Below are positions 1 through 8,512 of a stretch of DNA of 58,217 nt, piece by piece. Below the pieces are notes generated by a model, which made no database searches, was not told the DNA's origin, and saw nothing but the letters and a program-made list of their open reading frames with translations. This DNA is from Bacteroidetes bacterium RIFCSPLOWO2_12_FULL_35_15 (GTDB taxonomy: Bacteria > Bacteroidota > Bacteroidia > 2-12-FULL-35-15): contig MEPB01000100.1 of the NCBI GenBank assembly GCA_001769385.1, positions 1-58,217 on the forward strand, in the 5' to 3' direction. Within the stretch, counting starts at the first letter, position 1, and each line of letters opens with the position of its first letter. The translations under genes were made by a program, and so were the position numbers.

Positions 1-45
1 TTTTACAAATTTTTAGTCCTATTGAAAACTTAATTTATATTGCAA

Positions 46-82
46 AAAAAAGAGGCTGCCCTTTTGAGACAGCCTCTTTTTA
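46..82 (-). terminator. Rho-independent terminator of the first minus-strand gene
   Basis: A 10-bp perfect stem (arms 49-58 and 70-79, core GAGGCTG/CAGCCTC) closes an 11-nt loop. On the minus strand it is followed by a run of T (complement of A44-A50). It lies about 25 bp past the stop of the gene ending at 105. Confidence 0.8.
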
Positions 83-104
83 TTTTCAAAAATAAATTTG
101 GTAA

Positions 105-884
105 TTATTCTACAACTATTTTCTTGTAGCTGTTTTTACCATTTACATTGATTGCAACAAAATAAATTCCTTTTGCAATTGATGGTTCCATCATTAATTT
201 TCTGTTTTGTTTTCCGGCAGTTTGTTCTTCTTTATTAAAGAAAGTAGTTACAACTTGTCCGGTAACATTAATTAAGGTAGCAGAAACTGTTGAGTTTGCT
301 CCTAATTCGTAAGAAATGTTAGCTGATTCGGAAACAGGATTTGGGAATACAGAAAGATTGATGTTTGTTGCTTTTTGTTCAGCAATACCAACAGCAGAAA
401 GTGTTACTGTTTTTGTTCCTAAGTTCCAAAAATCTCCAGATGTACCACTGTTAGAATTTGCAGCTAATCCACAATAATTAAATGTAACGCTTCCGGAAGC
501 AGGCGCTGTCCATGTAAAATTAAAATCTACGCTACCGGTAGTTGTTGTATTTCCGGTACCTGTCTGAACAATTTCATTAGTCAAAATTTTAGTATTTGTC
601 CCTGCAGTTAAAGTTCCAGCACTTGCCGCAAGATCAATTCCTGCATTTGTTTCTCCTGTATATGCAACTGTTGCAGTTACAGTATAAGTTGTATTTGGCA
701 CATAACTATTTCCCATAGCAGGATTAAAAGATAACGAAACATTAACATTAGCTGTTGCAGCTGAACCATGGCAACTACAACCGGTGGTTGTTTTACCTGC
801 CTTACCATTGTTATTTAGAACTCCAAAGGACATTAATCCTAAAGCTACTAATGATGCCAAAGAAAGAGTAATTGTTTTTTTCAT
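105..884 (-). CDS. Secreted C-x-C-H protein (choice-of-anchor V/Reeler-like) with T9SS type A sorting domain
   Basis: 259 residues. Residues 1-20 form a lipophilic signal peptide. Just after it, Cys36-Ser-Cys38-His39 sits in a TTGCSCHG motif. The middle (about 45-165) is a Thr/Ser/Gly-rich beta domain with the YVPNTTYTVT and WTAPASGSVTFNY strands seen in choice-of-anchor V (Reeler-like) proteins. The last ~80 residues are a T9SS type A tail: a VFPNPVSE start, a GIYFVAINVNGK strand and a final KKIVVE. The protein should be exported through Sec and T9SS and stay at the surface or be released. It is a paralogue of the next gene (1060-1848), with near-identical signal peptide and tail. Its substrate or role is unknown. 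The family call is from motif memory; the sorting domain is clear. Confidence 0.8.
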   Translation of the reverse strand: MKKTITLSLASLVALGLMSFGVLNNNGKAGKTTTGCSCHGSAATANVNVSLSFNPAMGNSYVPNTTYTVTATVAYTGETNAGIDLAASAGTLTAGTNTKILTNEIVQTGTGNTTTTGSVDFNFTWTAPASGSVTFNYCGLAANSNSGTSGDFWNLGTKTVTLSAVGIAEQKATNINLSVFPNPVSESANISYELGANSTVSATLINVTGQVVTTFFNKEEQTAGKQNRKLMMEPSIAKGIYFVAINVNGKNSYKKIVVE

Positions 885-922
885 AGTTGTATGTTTTAGA
901 TAGAGTTAATATTAATTTTTAC

Positions 923-954
923 CAAAAGTACAGAGTATATTAAATACAAAACAA
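923..954 (-). promoter_or_regulatory. Bacteroidota-type promoter for the 105-884 gene
   Basis: Read on the minus strand, TACTTTTG (923-930) matches the TAnnTTTG -7 box exactly. TTG (952-954) lies 21 nt upstream, with an alternative TTTTG at 947-951, 16 nt upstream. This would start transcription about 30 nt before the ATG. Confidence 0.55.
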
Positions 955-1059
955 TGATTTTACTCACTTTTAACAAAATTGTCTTTCAAAATAAATTAAA
1001 GCAAAAAAAACAAAAGCCCTTCTACTAAAATAACATAAGACATTTTGCTATATAAATAG

Positions 1060-1848
1060 CTATTGAACAGCTATTTTCTTATACCTGATTTTTCCATTTA
1101 CATTCATTGCAACAAAATAAATTCCTTTTGCCATGGAGGGTTCGATGGTTAAAGACCTATCTTGAATTCCTGCAGTTTGTTCTTCGTTGTTAAAAAAAGT
1201 GGTAACTGCCTGACCTTGCATATTAATTAAGCTTGCTGAAACGATTGAGTTTGAAGCTAGTTCATAAGAAATGTTTATTGATTCAGAAACAGGATTAGGG
1301 AAAACAGACAGATTTATTGTTGGATCACTATTTTCTGAAATGCCTGTTGCAGATGAAACAACAACAGAGCCTTTGTTCCAATGATCACCTGTGTCATCTG
1401 TACCATTTCCATTTGTTGCATTCCCTGCAAAAGTAAAGGTTACCGATCCTGAAGCCGGTGCAGTCCATAAAAAATCAAATGTGTGAGAACTTGTGGCCGA
1501 ATTTCCGGTACCAGTATGGGTGATTTCTGTACCTGATTTTTGTGTGTCGCCATTTGGACCTGCCGCCAATGTTCCGGAAGAAGCCTTCACATCCAAACCA
1601 AACTTAACCTGGCCTGTTTCCTGAACCAGAAGATTAAGCGTATAGGTATTACCGGGAGTATAACCAACAGAAAACAAAGTACTTGTTGCGGAAGTTAATG
1701 AAACAGTTACACCAGCATTTGCTACTGAAGAATGGCAGGTACAACCTGTTGTTGTTTTACCGGTAATACCTGTTGAACTTATAACACCAAATGACATGAA
1801 TCCTAAAGCCAGTATAGATGCCAATGAAAGAGTAATTGTTTTTTTCAT
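1060..1848 (-). CDS. Secreted C-x-C-H protein, paralogue of the 105-884 gene, T9SS type A
   Basis: 262 residues, same architecture as its neighbour: signal peptide (1-20), Cys36-Thr-Cys38-His39, a ~130-residue beta domain with WTAPASGSVTFTF, and a T9SS type A tail (LSVFPNPVSES near residue 185, ending YKKIAVQ). The first ten residues are identical to the paralogue and the tails are close, but the middle domain has diverged and is slightly longer with a GNATNGNGTDDTGDHWN loop. This fits a local tandem duplication followed by change in the functional domain. I see no clear promoter box or terminator of its own. Function unknown. Confidence 0.8.
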   Translation of the reverse strand: MKKTITLSLASILALGFMSFGVISSTGITGKTTTGCTCHSSVANAGVTVSLTSATSTLFSVGYTPGNTYTLNLLVQETGQVKFGLDVKASSGTLAAGPNGDTQKSGTEITHTGTGNSATSSHTFDFLWTAPASGSVTFTFAGNATNGNGTDDTGDHWNKGSVVVSSATGISENSDPTINLSVFPNPVSESINISYELASNSIVSASLINMQGQAVTTFFNNEEQTAGIQDRSLTIEPSMAKGIYFVAMNVNGKIRYKKIAVQ

Positions 1849-2105
1849 TTTGATAATTTTTGAAAGATTAGTAATTTATCTTGAGTTATTTATATTATAT
1901 GATTACTATCATGTTTTATATAATATTGCCAATAATACAGATACTTATGATTAAAATCAAATTTTTTTCAAAAAAATATAATTTATAGATTAAAAACAAA
2001 TTTAAAAGAGGGAAAATGGATTTTAATTGATGAATAAAATTCAAAAATGTGTATTATTTCCTTGCATATTAATTGTAAATTCGCCAATTCAAACAAAAAT
2101 TTAAA
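1849..2105. other. Divergent intergenic region upstream of paaE
   Basis: 257 bp of very AT-rich DNA between two divergent genes. It must hold the promoters for both the minus-strand secreted protein and paaE. TAAATTCG at 2076-2083 is a near match to a -7 box for paaE, but I see no well-spaced -33 TTG. No operator palindrome for a PaaR- or PaaX-like regulator is obvious. Confidence 0.4.
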
Positions 2106-3176
2106 ATGTCTCAATTCCATATACTTAAAGTTAGTGATATCGTTCGTGAAACAGCCGATACAGTTTCATTAGCATTTGATATTCCTACTGAATTAAAGCA
2201 ACACTATCAATACAAGCAAGGACAATATTTAACCTTAAAATTTATTATTGATGGTGAAGAGTCCAGACGCGCCTACTCTATATGCAGCAGCCCTGTTGAG
2301 GAACATGAATTACGTATTGCCATAAAAAAAGTAAAGGATGGAAAAATATCTACTTATATAAACGATGTAATAAAAATTGGCGATCGGATTGAAGTGATGA
2401 TCCCCATGGGGAATTTTTATACAGAAATGGATCCGGAACATAAAAAAAATTATGTTTTGTTTGCAGGAGGAAGTGGAATTACACCTATTCTTTCTATTTT
2501 AAAAACAGTATTAAAATCAGAACCGTTTAGTACCATCACTTTATTTTATGGTAATAATGATGAAGCTTCCATCATCTTTAAAAAACACCTTGATACACTG
2601 GCTTCAACTTATTCAGAAAGATTAAAAGTTTTCCATATTTTAAATAATGCACCACTATCTTATCCTCATTTATTACGTGGAATGTTGACCAAAGAAAAGT
2701 GTTTAGAACTTATTAAAGCCAATGTGAATTTTGCTCTTGATAATGAATTTTTTATTTGTGGTCCAGGAGCAATGATGGATAATGCTGTTGCGGCATTAAA
2801 AGAGATGAAAGCTCCGGAATCGAATGTTCATATCGAATATTTTTCTGCACCAAAAAGCAATGAACCGGAGCAGGAAATTATTGAAAATGTGACCGGTGCA
2901 AAAGCACTGATTATAAAAGATGGAGACGAATACAATGTAGAGCTGTTACCTAACGAAACCATTTTACAAGCGGCATTACGAATTGGCTTGGATGCACCAT
3001 ATGCTTGCCAGGGAGGCTCCTGCTGCACTTGTCGTGCTTTACTTGAGGAAGGCAAAGTGAAGATGACTGTAAATTACGCATTATCGGCTGCAGAGGTCGA
3101 AAAAGGATATATCCTGACTTGCCAAAGCCATGTAACAACTCCTAATGTTGTGGTTAATTATGATAGAGGAATGTAG
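2106..3176 (+). CDS. paaE: Phenylacetyl-CoA epoxidase reductase subunit PaaE
   Basis: 356 residues, full length for PaaE. It passes electrons from NADPH through FAD and a plant-type 2Fe-2S cluster to the di-iron oxygenase PaaABCD. The N-terminal FAD domain carries the RRAYSICSS motif, and the nucleotide domain carries GGSGITP near residue 121. The C-terminal ferredoxin domain has cluster ligands Cys301, Cys306, Cys309 (CQGGSCCTC) and Cys339 (LTCQS). It is the first gene of the paa cluster, but a 482-bp repeat-bearing gap separates it from paaA, so it may have its own transcript. Placing paaE ahead of paaA differs from the enterobacterial paaABCDE order. Confidence 0.93.
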   Translation: MSQFHILKVSDIVRETADTVSLAFDIPTELKQHYQYKQGQYLTLKFIIDGEESRRAYSICSSPVEEHELRIAIKKVKDGKISTYINDVIKIGDRIEVMIPMGNFYTEMDPEHKKNYVLFAGGSGITPILSILKTVLKSEPFSTITLFYGNNDEASIIFKKHLDTLASTYSERLKVFHILNNAPLSYPHLLRGMLTKEKCLELIKANVNFALDNEFFICGPGAMMDNAVAALKEMKAPESNVHIEYFSAPKSNEPEQEIIENVTGAKALIIKDGDEYNVELLPNETILQAALRIGLDAPYACQGGSCCTCRALLEEGKVKMTVNYALSAAEVEKGYILTCQSHVTTPNVVVNYDRGM

Positions 3177-3658
3177 TAGGGGAACTTATTAACCTAAGTT
3201 TGAAAGTTAATTTCGCAAATTTATTAATATCCGAGCCATTCACACGTTCTCGATATATTTTTCAAAAAAGAAAAATACTCGAACTGACCACACAGAAGAA
3301 TTGGCATTACAGTCTCTTCGAGTTCGATCTTAAGAGGGCCACCTAATTTCCTTCATCTTATCAAGAACAAAATCACTGTTTCCGTATTAAATAAATTTCT
3401 AATTTTGAAAACTATGATTAATGTCATAAATTTACTTCTTAAAAAATGAAGATTTTAGGAGGTAATAAGGAAAATAAAATCTACAAAAGCTGAAATATTT
3501 AACTAATTTGCGTTAGGGATTCCTTCGACAAGCTCAGGATAAAATCCGCGGAAATCCCGCAGCGTAGCGAGGAATTACAGTCCTTGAACTTCGCGGAGGA
3601 TAAACGCCTAACACGACCCGCAGGGGAACGCCAAAAAAAATAATAGAGAGAAAAAATC
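3177..3658. repeat. Gene-free gap with a dispersed repeat element before paaA
   Basis: No credible gene. The left half (3240-3340) is a degenerate stretch with TTCTCGATATATTT and CTCGAACTGACC motifs. The right half (about 3507-3634) looks like a complete dispersed element. It opens TTTGCGTTAGGG, contains the CCTTCGACAAGCTCAGG word (3522-3538) and ends AGGGGAACGCCAA, so its ends (TTGCGTT and AACGCCAA) are roughly complementary. It stops about 25 bp before the paaA start codon. I recognise this GCGTTAGG...AACGCC style from Bacteroidota spacers; its function is unknown. Confidence 0.6.
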
Positions 3659-4600
3659 ATGGAAAACGAAAAACAGCTGGAGCAATTTGAAGCAAAAATT
3701 AATGCCGATAGCAAAATTGAGCCGAAAGACTGGATGCCTGAAGATTATCGCAAACACCTTATTCGTCAGATATCACAACATGCTCATTCCGAAATTATCG
3801 GGATGCAACCCGAAGGGAATTGGATCACACGTTCCCCGAGCTTACGTGCTAAATTAATTTTGTTAGCCAAAATTCAGGATGAAGCCGGACATGGTTTGTA
3901 TTTATACAGTTCGTGCGAAACACTTGGTATTTCACGTGAAGAGTTGATCGAACAATTACATACAGGGAAAGCAAAATATTCCACCATTTTTAATTACCCG
4001 GTTTTAACATGGGCCGATGTTGGTGCTATCGGTTGGTTGGTGGACGGTGCAGCTATCGTCAATCAGATTTCCTTACAACGGACTTCGTATGGTCCGTATT
4101 CACGTGCTATGGTTCGGATCTGTAAAGAAGAAAGTTTTCATCAGCGTCAGGGTTATGAGATCATGGGCAAATTAGCAAAAGGAACAGCCGAACAAAAAGA
4201 GATGGCTCAAGATGCGATAAATCGTTTGTGGTGGCCAACATTAATGATGTTCGGACCTCATGATGCGGACTCTGCACATACCGGAAAAGCAATGAAATGG
4301 AAAATAAAACGCGAAACGAATGATGAATTGCGTCAGCGCTTTATTGACAAAACAGTTCAACAAGCTGAGATCATTGGCCTTACAGTTCCTGACCCGGAAT
4401 TGAAATGGAACGCTGAAAAGAATAAGTATGATCACGGTAAAATTGATTGGGAAGAATTTAAACGTGTTGTAAATGGTGATGGTCCATGTAATAAAAAGCG
4501 AATGGATAATCACCTGAAAGCACATAATGAAGGAGCCTGGGTGCGTGAAGCAGCAACAGCGTATGCAGCAAAGCAAGTGAAGGAAGAGGTTGTTGGGTGA
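3659..4600 (+). CDS. paaA: 1,2-phenylacetyl-CoA epoxidase catalytic subunit PaaA
   Basis: 313 residues, normal for PaaA. It is the di-iron ferritin-like oxygenase subunit that inserts one oxygen atom into the ring of phenylacetyl-CoA to give the 1,2-epoxide. Both iron-binding ExxH motifs are visible: Glu75-Ala-Gly-His78 (DEAGH) and Glu158-Ser-Phe-His161 (EESFH). The [27 protein letters not shown] region is typical of the family. PaaB and PaaC follow at once and PaaD/PaaE complete the complex. After the stop codon comes a GATTAGTTGATTAGTTAATT repeat, then a palindromic element before paaB. Confidence 0.95.
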   Translation: MENEKQLEQFEAKINADSKIEPKDWMPEDYRKHLIRQISQHAHSEIIGMQPEGNWITRSPSLRAKLILLAKIQDEAGHGLYLYSSCETLGISREELIEQLHTGKAKYSTIFNYPVLTWADVGAIGWLVDGAAIVNQISLQRTSYGPYSRAMVRICKEESFHQRQGYEIMGKLAKGTAEQKEMAQDAINRLWWPTLMMFGPHDADSAHTGKAMKWKIKRETNDELRQRFIDKTVQQAEIIGLTVPDPELKWNAEKNKYDHGKIDWEEFKRVVNGDGPCNKKRMDNHLKAHNEGAWVREAATAYAAKQVKEEVVG

Positions 4601-4735
4601 TTAGTTGATTAGTTAATTTGGGGATTGGGTGTATAAGGGTTTCATAAACAGTAAATATTCCTAATTCGTAGATTCGTCCCGATAGCTATCGGGATTCGTA
4701 TTCGTAGATACTTAATAATAAAAAATAAAGAAAAG
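4601..4735. repeat. Palindromic repeat in the paaA-paaB gap
   Basis: Contains a tandem GATTAGTTGATTAGTTAATT tract directly after paaA. Further on, TTCGTAGATTCG words surround a perfect 18-bp palindrome TCCCGATAGCTATCGGGA (4677-4694). The ATTCGTA words recur at 6443-6476 and 27304-27340, so this is a dispersed family. Confidence 0.75.
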
Positions 4736-5032
4736 ATGAGTAATGTAAAAGATTCACAATGGCCATTATGGGAAGTATTTGTACAGGCTAGTCCGGGTAT
4801 CCCACACAAACATGTTGGCAGTGTTCATGCACCCGATAAACAAATGGCGATGCAAAATGCCCGCGATCTATACACACGCAGAAGCGAAGGAATCAGCATT
4901 TGGGTAGTACCTGCTGAAGCAATAGTCGCATCCAATCCTGATGACAGCGATATGTTATTTGAGCCATCCAACGATAAAGTGTATCGTCATCCGACTTTTT
5001 ATGTAATGCCTGAAGGCTCAAAAAATATTTAA
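4736..5032 (+). CDS. paaB: Phenylacetyl-CoA epoxidase subunit PaaB
   Basis: 98 residues. PaaB is the small non-catalytic subunit that bridges PaaA-PaaC heterodimers in the epoxidase. The diagnostic WPLWEVFVQASPGIPHKHVGS segment (residues 9-29) and the ARDLYTRRSEGISIWVVPAEAI segment match the family along the whole length. Only 7 bp separate its stop from paaC, so translation of the two is probably linked. Confidence 0.93.
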   Translation: MSNVKDSQWPLWEVFVQASPGIPHKHVGSVHAPDKQMAMQNARDLYTRRSEGISIWVVPAEAIVASNPDDSDMLFEPSNDKVYRHPTFYVMPEGSKNI

Positions 5033-5039
5033 TACTATC

Positions 5040-5798
5040 ATGACAAAACAAGAAGCATTATTTAACTATTGTCTTCGCTTGGGCGACAACTCTTTGATCC
5101 TTGGCCATCGCTTATCGGAGTGGAGCAGCAAAGCACCAATTATTGAAGAAGATTTAGCATTAACAAATATGGCACTCGACTTAATCGGTCGTTCGGTAGC
5201 ATTACTAAAATATGCTGCGGAAGCAGAAGGCAAAGGTCATAGCGAAGATGATCTGGCATACAGACGTCCTGAACGTAAATTTTATAATAACTTATTAGTG
5301 GAACAACCGAATGGTGATTTTGCTGTAACCATTGTTCGCCAGTTTTTCAATTCAACTTTTGAATTTCTGTTGTATGAAGAATTGACAAAAAGTAAAGATG
5401 CAACTATCGCAGGTATTGCTGCAAAAACGATCAAAGAAATAAAATACCATCTGCGCCATGCAACAGACTGGATGCTGCGTTTAGGTGATGGAACTCCTGA
5501 AAGTCATCTTCGCGTGCAAAATGCCTTGAACGATCTTTGGATGTTCAGTGATGAATTATTTGAAATGAATGAAGTGGATGAGATCCTTATTAAAGAAGGT
5601 ATAGCTGTTGACCTGACTACTTTGAAAACGAACTGGGAAAAAAGAATTAATGAAGTTATTTTAGAGGCCACATTAATTGTTCCGACAAGTACATTCATGC
5701 AAACAGGAAGCAGACAAGGGATCCATTCTGAATATTTAGGATATATCATTGCAGAAATGCAATATTTACAACGGGCCTATCCGGATGCGAAATGGTAA
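5040..5798 (+). CDS. paaC: Phenylacetyl-CoA epoxidase structural subunit PaaC
   Basis: 252 residues, full length. PaaC has the ferritin-like fold of PaaA but serves as its structural partner. Recognised by LGDNSLILGHRLSEWSSKAPIIEEDLALTNMALDLIG near the N-terminus, by RPERKFYNNLLVEQPNGDFA (around residue 78) and by the QTGSRQGIHSEYLGYIIAEMQ segment at the C-terminus. paaB lies 7 bp upstream. A hairpin with a T-run lies just downstream, before paaD. Confidence 0.93.
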   Translation: MTKQEALFNYCLRLGDNSLILGHRLSEWSSKAPIIEEDLALTNMALDLIGRSVALLKYAAEAEGKGHSEDDLAYRRPERKFYNNLLVEQPNGDFAVTIVRQFFNSTFEFLLYEELTKSKDATIAGIAAKTIKEIKYHLRHATDWMLRLGDGTPESHLRVQNALNDLWMFSDELFEMNEVDEILIKEGIAVDLTTLKTNWEKRINEVILEATLIVPTSTFMQTGSRQGIHSEYLGYIIAEMQYLQRAYPDAKW

Positions 5799-5799
5799 T

Positions 5800-5832
5800 A
5801 CCCCTCCAACCTCCCCACAAGGGAGGCTTTTT
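5800..5832 (+). repeat. Palindromic element / possible attenuator in the paaC-paaD gap
   Basis: CCTCCC (5810-5815) and GGGAGG (5821-5826) pair around a 5-nt loop and are followed by CTTTTT. The flanking CCCCTCCAAC word and hairpin resemble the elements at 24033-24053 and 25051-25069. It begins two bases after the paaC stop, inside the operon, where it could act as a leaky terminator or an mRNA-stabilising stem. Confidence 0.65.
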
Positions 5833-5884
5833 AATATTTTGTCAATTTCGACCAAAGGGAGAAATCTTTTTCAAATAAAAACAG

Positions 5885-6370
5885 ATGCTAACCGAAAAAG
5901 AGATATTCGATATTCTTTCTGAAATTCCCGATCCTGAAATCCCTGTTATAACGATCAAAGATCTGGGAATACTGCAACGTGTGGAAGTAACAGGTAATAC
6001 ATGCGAAATATTTATTACACCAACCTATTCAGGCTGCCCGGCAATGAAGATGATCGAAGACCAAATTCAAGAAGCTTTAGCACCTTATCAGATCACAACT
6101 ATCAAAGTAAATTTAATTTATTCTCCTGCCTGGACCACTGATTGGATCAGTGATGAAGCAAAAGAAAAACTTCGTATTTATGGAATCGCTCCTCCCGAAC
6201 ATTCAAGTCTAGATAAAGGTGCACTTACAGGAAAAGCCAAAGAATTAAAATGTCCATTGTGTAATTCGAAAAATACCGAAATGATCTCCCAATTTGGATC
6301 TACTGCCTGTAAAGCACTTTATCGCTGCAAAGATTGCAAAGAGCCATTTGATTATTTCAAATGCATTTGA
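5885..6370 (+). CDS. paaD: Phenylacetate degradation protein PaaD (SUF/MIP18-like, zinc ribbon)
   Basis: 161 residues. PaaD belongs to the DUF59/MIP18 family and is thought to help mature or insert the metal centre of the PaaABC(E) epoxidase. Residues 1-100 are the DUF59 domain, with EIPDPEIPVITIKDLGIL and the conserved Cys51 in TYSGCPAMK. The tail is a zinc ribbon with Cys123/Cys126 (CPLC) and Cys148/Cys151 (CKDC). Two further Cys (142, 160) lie nearby. Downstream (6371-6527) are ATTCGTATTCGTA repeat words and a short TCGAG/CTCGA hairpin. Confidence 0.93.
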   Translation: MLTEKEIFDILSEIPDPEIPVITIKDLGILQRVEVTGNTCEIFITPTYSGCPAMKMIEDQIQEALAPYQITTIKVNLIYSPAWTTDWISDEAKEKLRIYGIAPPEHSSLDKGALTGKAKELKCPLCNSKNTEMISQFGSTACKALYRCKDCKEPFDYFKCI

Positions 6371-6527
6371 TCTATTGTTGATTGGGTAGCCTTTGCTGAA
6401 TCCATCGAGTAAGCTCGAATTATCCCTGAGTTTGTAAAACCAACATTCGTATATTCATACTGATTCGTATTCGTAAATTACCTCCAAAAGATTATCTTTG
6501 AATTCTTAAATTTCAAATTGAATAATT

Positions 6528-7304
6528 ATGACTTTTATTAAAACCCAAATGGATGGAAGTGTTTTGAAAATTACACTTAACCGTCCTGATAAATTCAATA
6601 GTTTTAATCGTGAAATGGCTTTACAAATGCAAGCCGCATTAGATAACGCAGCTACAGAAAAAACAATTCGCGCTATTTACATCACCGGAGAAGGAAAAGC
6701 ATTTTGTGCCGGACAAGATCTATCGGAAGTTGTTGATCCAAATGGAATAGGGCTGGATAGAATTGTTACCGAGCATTACAACCCTATGATCGAAAAGATC
6801 AGAAATATTGAAAAGCCGGTAATTTGTGCTGTCAATGGTGTTGCTGCAGGAGCCGGAGCAAACATTGCGTTGGCTTGTGATGTGGTGATTGCCGGTAGTT
6901 CTGTTGCATTTATTCAGGCATTCAGTAAAATTGGTTTGATACCGGATAGCGGAGGAACATTTTTTCTTCCTCGCTTAATTGGGTTTGGAAAAGCTTCTGC
7001 TTTGATGATGCTGGGCGATAAAATTTCGGCACATGATGCAGAAAAAATGGGAATGATCTACAAAGTTATTGAAGATGAAAAATTGCAAGCTGATGCCTTT
7101 GCAATAGCAAAAACATTAGCGGATATGCCAACGATCGGAATCGGTTTGACTAAACGTTTGTTGAACCAATCAATGACAAATAACTTAACCGCTCAATTGG
7201 ATGCTGAAGCAAAAGAACAAACTAATGCAGCTAAAAGTTACGACTATAATGAAGGAGTAAACGCGTTTTTGGAAAAAAGAAAACCTGTTTTTAAAGGGGA
7301 GTAA
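6528..7304 (+). CDS. paaG: 1,2-epoxyphenylacetyl-CoA isomerase PaaG (crotonase family)
   Basis: 258 residues, the normal crotonase length. PaaG converts ring-1,2-epoxyphenylacetyl-CoA to the seven-membered oxepin-CoA and also shifts double bonds later in the pathway. The oxyanion-hole segments are FCAGQDLSEV (59-68) and GVAAGAGANIALACD (104-118). IGLIPDSGGTFFLPRLIG follows, with the Asp typical of this isomerase. Operon position between paaD and paaH supports paaG over paaF, but crotonase paralogues are hard to separate by eye. Confidence 0.85.
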   Translation: MTFIKTQMDGSVLKITLNRPDKFNSFNREMALQMQAALDNAATEKTIRAIYITGEGKAFCAGQDLSEVVDPNGIGLDRIVTEHYNPMIEKIRNIEKPVICAVNGVAAGAGANIALACDVVIAGSSVAFIQAFSKIGLIPDSGGTFFLPRLIGFGKASALMMLGDKISAHDAEKMGMIYKVIEDEKLQADAFAIAKTLADMPTIGIGLTKRLLNQSMTNNLTAQLDAEAKEQTNAAKSYDYNEGVNAFLEKRKPVFKGE

Positions 7305-7310
7305 AAATTT

Positions 7311-7342
7311 GCCGCAAAGGCGCGAAGCGCGAAGAAAAATTT
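7311..7342. repeat. GCGCGAAG-type repeat between paaG and paaH
   Basis: GCCGCAAAGGCGCGAAGCGC and its continuation, just ahead of the paaH ATG, match a GC-rich word (cgcaaaggcgcgaag) common in spacers of this phylum. A related piece lies at 16490-16520. It would read as an N-terminal extension of paaH if a TTG at 7309 were used, which I think is wrong. Confidence 0.55.
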
Positions 7343-7347
7343 TAAAG

Positions 7348-8505
7348 ATGAAACAAATAGGAATAATCGGATCAGGAGCCATGGGCTCAGGGATAGCTCA
7401 GGTAGCAGCAACTGCAGGACACCAGGTATTTGTATATGATACTAACAAAGCTGCACTTGATAAAGCAAAAATTAATTTAGAAACTACATTAAAGAAGTTA
7501 GTGGAGAAACAAAAACATACTGATGAAACAGCAAGTGAGATTTTTCAACGCACACATTTTATCAGCGATATAAAAGAGTTCAAAAATTGCGGATTAGTGA
7601 TCGAAGCCATCGTTGAAAATCTTGAAATAAAGCAAAAATTATTTATCGAATTAGAAACTATTGTTTCTGAAGATTGCATTTTAGCCAGTAATACCTCCTC
7701 CCTATCCATTACCTCCATCGCATCAGCATGTAAAGATCCGAAGCGTGTGATCGGGATACATTTTTTTAACCCTGCGCCAGTAATGCCATTGGTTGAAATT
7801 ATCCCTGCACTTACAACCGCACCAAACATAACTGAAAAAACAAAAAAATTAATTGACACCTGGGGAAAGGTAACAGTTCTTACAAAAGATACTCCCGGCT
7901 TTATTGTTAATCGGGTGGCTCGCTCCTATTATGGTGAAGCAATTCGTATCTATGAAGAAGGGATTGCTGACTTTGTAACTATTGATTGGGCAATGAAAAC
8001 TTTTGGTGAATTTAAGATGGGGCCTTTTGAATTGATGGATTTTATTGGTAATGATATTAATTACAAAGTAACAGAAAGTGTATGGGAACAATTTTTTTAT
8101 GAGCCTCGCTTTAAACCATCCTTAACTCAAAAGCGTTTATACGAAGCCAAATGGTATGGACGTAAAACAGGAAGAGGTTATTATAATTATGCCGAAGGTG
8201 CATTTATTCCGGAACCGGATAAGGATGAAGTAACCGGCAGATATATTTTTAAACGTATTCTGGTAATGCTTATCAATGAAGCCATTGATTCGTTATACCT
8301 AAAGATCGCAAGTAAAGATGATCTTGATCTGGCAATAACAAAGGGAGTAAATTATCCGAAAGGTTTATTGAAGTGGGCCGATGATCTCGGACTACAAAGT
8401 GTTTTAGATACTTTAAATGAATTATATATTGAATATGCAGAAGACCGTTATCGACCAAGTGTATTATTAAAACAAATGCTTAGAGAAGGAAAAACATTTT
8501 ATTAA
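7348..8505 (+). CDS. paaH: 3-hydroxyadipyl-CoA / 3-hydroxyacyl-CoA dehydrogenase PaaH
   Basis: 385 residues from the ATG at 7348, which starts the protein MKQIGIIGSGAMGSG. A TTG 39 bp upstream only adds repeat-encoded residues. NAD-dependent oxidation of 3-hydroxyadipyl-CoA to 3-oxoadipyl-CoA. The N-terminal Rossmann motif is GSGAMGSG (8-15). SNTSSLSITSIA and the active-site His138 in HFFNPAPVMPLVEI follow. The C-terminal helical domain contains a second 3HCDH segment (VTGRYIFKRILVMLINEAIDSLY). It is shorter than ~500-residue PaaH proteins with a full duplicated C-terminal domain. paaI starts 7 bp after its stop. Confidence 0.88.
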   Translation: MKQIGIIGSGAMGSGIAQVAATAGHQVFVYDTNKAALDKAKINLETTLKKLVEKQKHTDETASEIFQRTHFISDIKEFKNCGLVIEAIVENLEIKQKLFIELETIVSEDCILASNTSSLSITSIASACKDPKRVIGIHFFNPAPVMPLVEIIPALTTAPNITEKTKKLIDTWGKVTVLTKDTPGFIVNRVARSYYGEAIRIYEEGIADFVTIDWAMKTFGEFKMGPFELMDFIGNDINYKVTESVWEQFFYEPRFKPSLTQKRLYEAKWYGRKTGRGYYNYAEGAFIPEPDKDEVTGRYIFKRILVMLINEAIDSLYLKIASKDDLDLAITKGVNYPKGLLKWADDLGLQSVLDTLNELYIEYAEDRYRPSVLLKQMLREGKTFY

Positions 8506-8512
8506 TATCGAA

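Noticed and set aside
750-790. Haem c attachment site in the small secreted proteins
   Set aside because: The motif is C-x-C-H, one residue shorter than C-x-x-C-H, so I do not call a cytochrome.
3240-3345. tRNA-like GAGTTCGATC stretch
   Set aside because: No acceptor stem, D arm or anticodon arm can be folded around it; better explained as repeat debris.
4241-4576. 111-codon minus-strand frame inside paaA
   Set aside because: Antisense shadow of a highly conserved gene; His/Ile/Phe-rich without family features.
7309-7347. TTG start giving paaH a 13-residue longer N-terminus
   Set aside because: The extra residues are encoded by a dispersed GCGCGAAG repeat, and the Rossmann motif sits at the normal distance from the ATG at 7348.
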